The position numbers and the translations under genes were made by a program. The notes under the pieces are model-generated. The model was not told the origin of the DNA, did not search any database, and worked only from the letters and a program-made list of their open reading frames with translations. This document shows positions 4,931-7,697 of a stretch of 7,697 nt of DNA, piece by piece; the stretch's first letter is position 1, and every line of letters begins with the position of its first letter. Source of the stretch: Caldilineaceae bacterium (GTDB taxonomy: Bacteria > Chloroflexota > Anaerolineae > Caldilineales > Caldilineaceae); NCBI GenBank assembly GCA_015494005.1, contig WGCB01000292.1:1-7697 (forward strand). Reading direction: 5' to 3'.

Positions 4931-7381
4931 ATGACCAACCCCCGAAAACGAGGTCCAGTGGAAGAGAATGCCAGGGCTTCCGTCCTTGTCTCCGACGAGG
5001 CAGACAGGCGTGTAAACGAGAATGGCCGCTCCCGTGGCAAGGAGCCGACGCCTGGTCCGTTGGCTCCTGTGGACGCGCCTGAGAAGAGCGAAGCTCCGGG
5101 CGAGACACCCCATTCCCTGGCCACCGTCCACCCCCTCTTCAGCCGGCTGACCAGCCTGCCCCCCACCGCGGACGGGGAAGCCACCATCGTCCTGGAGCCC
5201 ACGCCGGCCGAGATCCAGGCCCTGGAGGGGCTCTTCCGCAAGCTGGGCAACACCCTCTCGCCGGAGCAGCAGGAGCTGATCCTGCGGGCCTACGTGGTGG
5301 CCAGCTACGCCCACCGAGAGCAGACCCGCAAGACCGGGGAGCCTTACATCCTGCATCCCCTGGCCGTGGCCAACATCCTGGCCGACCTGAACCTGGACGC
5401 GGAGACCGTGGCCGCCGGTCTCCTCCATGACGTGGTGGAGGACACGGAGTTCAGCCTGGAGTACCTGGAGGAGCAGTTCGGCAAGGATGTGGCCGAGCTG
5501 GTGGACGGGGTGACCAAGCTGAAGCGCATCAACCAGCTGAGCAACATGCGCCAGAGCGGCGCGGACGAGAAGGCCGAGTCCCTGCGCAAGATGTTCCTGG
5601 CCATGGTGGAGGACATCCGGGTGGTGCTCATCAAGCTGGCGGACCGGCTCCACAACATGCGCACCCTCTCGGGCCAGCCGGACCACAAGCGCCGGCGCAT
5701 CGCCCGGGAGACCCTGGAGATCTTCGCCCCCCTGGCCAACCGCCTGGGCATCTGGCAGATCAAGTGGGAGCTGGAGGACCTGAGCTTCCGCTACCTGGAG
5801 CCGGCCACCTACCGGGAGCTCTCCCGGGCCATGCAGGCCAAGCGGGTGGAGCGGGAGCGTTGGGTGGCGGAGGTGAAGGCCCGCCTGGAGAAAGCCCTGC
5901 GGGACGCGGGCATCAAGGCGGAGGTGAGCGGCCGGCCCAAGCACATCTACAGCATCTACCGCAAGATGAAGCGCAAGGACGTCCCCTTCGAGGAGATCTA
6001 CGACGTCCACGGCTTCCGGGTGATCGTGGACTCGGTCACCGAGTGCTACGCAGCCCTGGGCATCGTCCACAGCATGTGGCGGCCCATCCCCGGGGAGTTC
6101 GACGACTACATCGCCAACCCCAAAGACAACATGTACCGCAGCCTGCACACCGCGGTCTTCGGCCCCAAGGGCAAGCCCATGGAGGTGCAGATCCGCACCC
6201 GGGAGATGCACGAGGTGGCGGAGTACGGCATCGCGGCCCACTGGCGCTACAAGGAGCAGTCCAAGCGCAACGAGTACTTCGACAACAAGATCGCCTGGAT
6301 CCGCCAGCTCATGGAGTGGCGCCAGGACGTGAACGACGCCCAGGAGTTCGTCTCGGGCATGAAGACGGACGTCTTCCAGGACCGGGTCTACGTCTTCACC
6401 CCCCAGGGGGACGTCATCGACCTGCCCCGAGGGGCCACGCCCATCGACTTTGCCTTCCACGTCCACACGGAGCTGGGCTATCGCTGCCGGGGCGCCCGGG
6501 TCAACGGCCGGCTGGTCTCCCTGGACTACCAGCTCCAGAACGGGGACCAGGTGGAGATCATCTCGGCCAAGCGGGGCGGCCCCAGCCGGGACTGGCTGAA
6601 CCCCAACCTGGGCTACGTGAAGACCCAGCGGGCCCGGAGCAAGATCCGCACCTGGTTCCGCAAACAGAACCGGGACGAGAACATCCAGCAGGGCAAGCAG
6701 ATCCTGGACCGGGAGCTGCGCCGCCTCTCCATCGAGCTCTCCTACGAGGACGTGGCCAAGCTCTTCGACTACGAGAAGGTGGAGGACTTCCTGGCCGCGG
6801 TGGGCTACGGGGACATCAACAGCCAGCAGATCGCCCAGCGGGTCCTGGACTACGAGCGGCGGCAGAAGGCCGAGCAGACGCCGGTCATCCTGCCCTCGGA
6901 GCCCCCGAAGACCAAGCGGCACGCGGCCAAGGGGATCAACGTGGCCGGGGTGGACGGACTCCTGGCTCACCCGGCCCGCTGCTGCAACCCCGTGCCCGGG
7001 GATCCCATCGTGGGCTACGTGACTCGGGGCCGGGGCGTGACCATCCACAAGAGCAACTGCCCCAACATCACGGCCATGCTGCGGCGCAACGATCACGCAC
7101 GCCTCATCGAGGTCCAGTGGGGGGACGACGCGGAGGAGGCCTACCCCGTGAGCATCCAGGTGACGGCCTACGACCGCTCCGGCCTGCTGCGGGACGTGAC
7201 CAGCCTGGTGGCGGACGAGAAGATCAACCTGCGCAGCGCCCAGGCCGTCACCGGGCTGAAGAACAACCTGGCCCAGATCAACGCCACCCTGGAGATCCAC
7301 AACGTGGCCCAGCTCACCCGGGTGCTGACCCGCATCGAGCGGCTGCCCAACGTCATCGAGGTGCGCCGCAAGGTGGGCTGA
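4931..7381 (+). CDS. rel: RelA/SpoT-family (p)ppGpp synthetase/hydrolase
   Basis: This long-type RSH enzyme makes and breaks the alarmone (p)ppGpp in response to amino-acid starvation sensed on the ribosome. Domains of the 816-residue product: a disordered Pro/Glu/Arg-rich N-terminus (1-90); HD hydrolase (about 115-270) with YAHREQTRKTGEPYILHPLA, LLHDVVEDT (164-172) and LADRLHNMRTL (236-246), so hydrolase residues look intact; synthetase (about 325-440) with GRPKHIYSIYRKM (334-346), YDVHGFRVIV, YRSLHTAVFGP (402-412) and MEVQIRTREMHEVAEYGIAAHW; TGS (about 483-545) from DRVYVFTPQGDVIDLPRGAT; a helical linker; a Cys/His-bearing segment with ARCCNPVPGD (682-691) and HKSNCPN; and a C-terminal ACT domain (about 738-816). 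ATG 4931 has AAGGA seven bases upstream; the frame is open far upstream, but that stretch shows no family similarity. It probably serves as the organism's bifunctional Rel, since both domains are complete. Confidence 0.97.
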   Translation: MTNPRKRGPVEENARASVLVSDEADRRVNENGRSRGKEPTPGPLAPVDAPEKSEAPGETPHSLATVHPLFSRLTSLPPTADGEATIVLEPTPAEIQALEGLFRKLGNTLSPEQQELILRAYVVASYAHREQTRKTGEPYILHPLAVANILADLNLDAETVAAGLLHDVVEDTEFSLEYLEEQFGKDVAELVDGVTKLKRINQLSNMRQSGADEKAESLRKMFLAMVEDIRVVLIKLADRLHNMRTLSGQPDHKRRRIARETLEIFAPLANRLGIWQIKWELEDLSFRYLEPATYRELSRAMQAKRVERERWVAEVKARLEKALRDAGIKAEVSGRPKHIYSIYRKMKRKDVPFEEIYDVHGFRVIVDSVTECYAALGIVHSMWRPIPGEFDDYIANPKDNMYRSLHTAVFGPKGKPMEVQIRTREMHEVAEYGIAAHWRYKEQSKRNEYFDNKIAWIRQLMEWRQDVNDAQEFVSGMKTDVFQDRVYVFTPQGDVIDLPRGATPIDFAFHVHTELGYRCRGARVNGRLVSLDYQLQNGDQVEIISAKRGGPSRDWLNPNLGYVKTQRARSKIRTWFRKQNRDENIQQGKQILDRELRRLSIELSYEDVAKLFDYEKVEDFLAAVGYGDINSQQIAQRVLDYERRQKAEQTPVILPSEPPKTKRHAAKGINVAGVDGLLAHPARCCNPVPGDPIVGYVTRGRGVTIHKSNCPNITAMLRRNDHARLIEVQWGDDAEEAYPVSIQVTAYDRSGLLRDVTSLVADEKINLRSAQAVTGLKNNLAQINATLEIHNVAQLTRVLTRIERLPNVIEVRRKVG

Positions 7382-7418
7382 TCGGCCTTGTCACCTGCGG
7401 AGACATCTGAAACAACGA

Positions 7419-7456
7419 ACGAGGGGAGTGGACAGTTACCCTGCCACTCCCCTCGT
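7419..7456. terminator. Strong 13-bp hairpin between rel and mutY
   Basis: ACGAGGGGAGTGG (7419-7431) pairs perfectly with CCACTCCCCTCGT (7444-7456); inside, CAG (7433-7435) can pair with CTG (7441-7443). The plus strand has no T-run after it. On the minus strand it is followed by TCGTTCGTTGTTTC, so it better fits a terminator for the converging mutY gene, while still able to slow transcripts from rel. Confidence 0.6.
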
Positions 7457-7469
7457 CGCGTGCTCGACT

Positions 7470-7525
7470 CCCCACTCACTATTCCCCACTCGCCATTCCC
7501 CACTCGCCATTCGTCACCTCCCATT
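7470..7525. repeat. 14-bp tandem repeat, about four copies
   Basis: Copies are CCCCACTCACTATT (7470-7483), CCCCACTCGCCATT (7484-7497), CCCCACTCGCCATT (7498-7511) and a worn CGTCACCTCCCATT (7512-7525). The fourth copy supplies the stop codon and last residues (NGR) of the minus-strand mutY. The first three lie between the genes. The minus-strand reading GAATGGCGAGTGGGG is a simple-sequence type seen between genes of several bacteria. Confidence 0.88.
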
Positions 7526-7697
7526 CCGCAGTGCCTGGATGATCTTCTGATCCGTCACCGGGAAGGGGAAAGCGTCCAGCTCCTCCAGCCGGACCCAGCG
7601 CCAGTCCGCGCAGCCGATAGCCTGGGGCGTCCCCTGCAGCGGCCGGGCGTGGAAGGCGTGGAGGGTGATGCGAAAGTGGCTGAAAGCGTGCTTCACC
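7514..7697 (-). CDS. mutY: MutY A/G-specific adenine glycosylase, C-terminal part
   Basis: Only the last 60 or so residues are in the window; the 5' part lies beyond the right edge. The segment VKHAFSHFRITLHAFHARPL, then GCADWRWVRLEELDAFPFP and VTDQKIIQAL, is the closing part of the NUDIX-like C-terminal domain by which MutY recognises 8-oxoguanine opposite adenine. The catalytic glycosylase and iron-sulfur domains are not visible. The FSHFRITL motif and the W-R-W-V...EELDAF-PFPVTDQKI ending are more typical of MutY than of a free MutT-like hydrolase, but a stand-alone NUDIX protein cannot be excluded. The GTG at 7696 is an internal valine, not a start. It converges on rel, and its last three codons lie in the 14-bp repeat. 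Confidence 0.78.
   Translation of the reverse strand, partial: VKHAFSHFRITLHAFHARPLQGTPQAIGCADWRWVRLEELDAFPFPVTDQKIIQALRNGR

Noticed and set aside
4784..7300. 838-codon open frame on the minus strand opposite rel
   Set aside because: It is a shadow of strong third-position G/C in rel; its translation is a His/Val/Leu/Gly-rich string with no recognisable domain.
5764..7410. 548-codon plus-strand frame overlapping rel
   Set aside because: Gly/Pro/Arg/His-rich translation typical of an off-frame reading of high-GC DNA; the rel frame shows complete conserved domains.
7470..7525. CRISPR array
   Set aside because: The copies are 14 bases and directly adjacent, with no spacers; it is a simple tandem repeat.
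7514..7696. Complete 60-residue protein starting at GTG 7696
   Set aside because: The sequence matches the interior of the MutY C-terminal domain, so the GTG is an internal valine of a gene cut by the window edge.
1..7697. tRNA or other structural RNA genes
   Set aside because: I looked in the gaps (1190-1501, 1865-1979, 4057-4189, 4613-4930, 7382-7513) and saw no cloverleaf or TTCGA-type T-arm in a proper context.

Overview
This window is a high-GC bacterial chromosome segment (roughly two thirds G+C by eye, G/C strongly preferred at third codon positions) carrying mostly translation and tRNA-maturation genes. Nothing in it looks phage- or plasmid-borne. The gene content, the pairing of trmD with rplS, and short low-complexity repeats in the gaps fit a Chloroflexota bacterium (Caldilineae-like). 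That placement is inference from memory of the families, not a computed result.

Layout, left to right. At 1-364 on the minus strand lies the 5' part of an unrecognised gene that runs off the left edge. Its start collides head-on with the start of trmD, whose conserved body runs 359-1189 (+). A 312-base gap holds a sigma70-type promoter and an AT-rich leader with tandem repeats, followed by rplS (L19, 1502-1864) and a clear intrinsic terminator (1902-1930). A tight three-gene run follows: rnhB (RNase HII), yraN (UPF0102) and miaA (tRNA dimethylallyltransferase), 1980-4056, ending in a second intrinsic terminator (4119-4153). That terminator is shared with a converging small HEAT-repeat gene on the minus strand (4190-4612). 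A 318-base divergent intergenic region carries good candidate promoters for both strands and leads to a bifunctional-type RelA/SpoT stringent-response gene (4931-7381, +). The right end has a 13-bp hairpin, a 14-bp tandem repeat and the 3' end of a minus-strand mutY (7514-7697, cut by the edge).

How the genes fit together: TrmD (m1G37) and MiaA (i6A37) are the two main position-37 tRNA modifiers that guard reading frame, one on each side of ribosomal protein L19. RNase HII and MutY belong to genome maintenance. Rel senses stalled ribosomes with uncharged tRNA and makes (p)ppGpp. The window is therefore mostly housekeeping. I do not see a new defence or biosynthetic system. The points worth a second look are the trmD start and its antisense ORF, the repeated rplS leader, an out-of-phase 8-bp repeat inside the start of miaA, and a 14-bp repeat that runs into the end of mutY.
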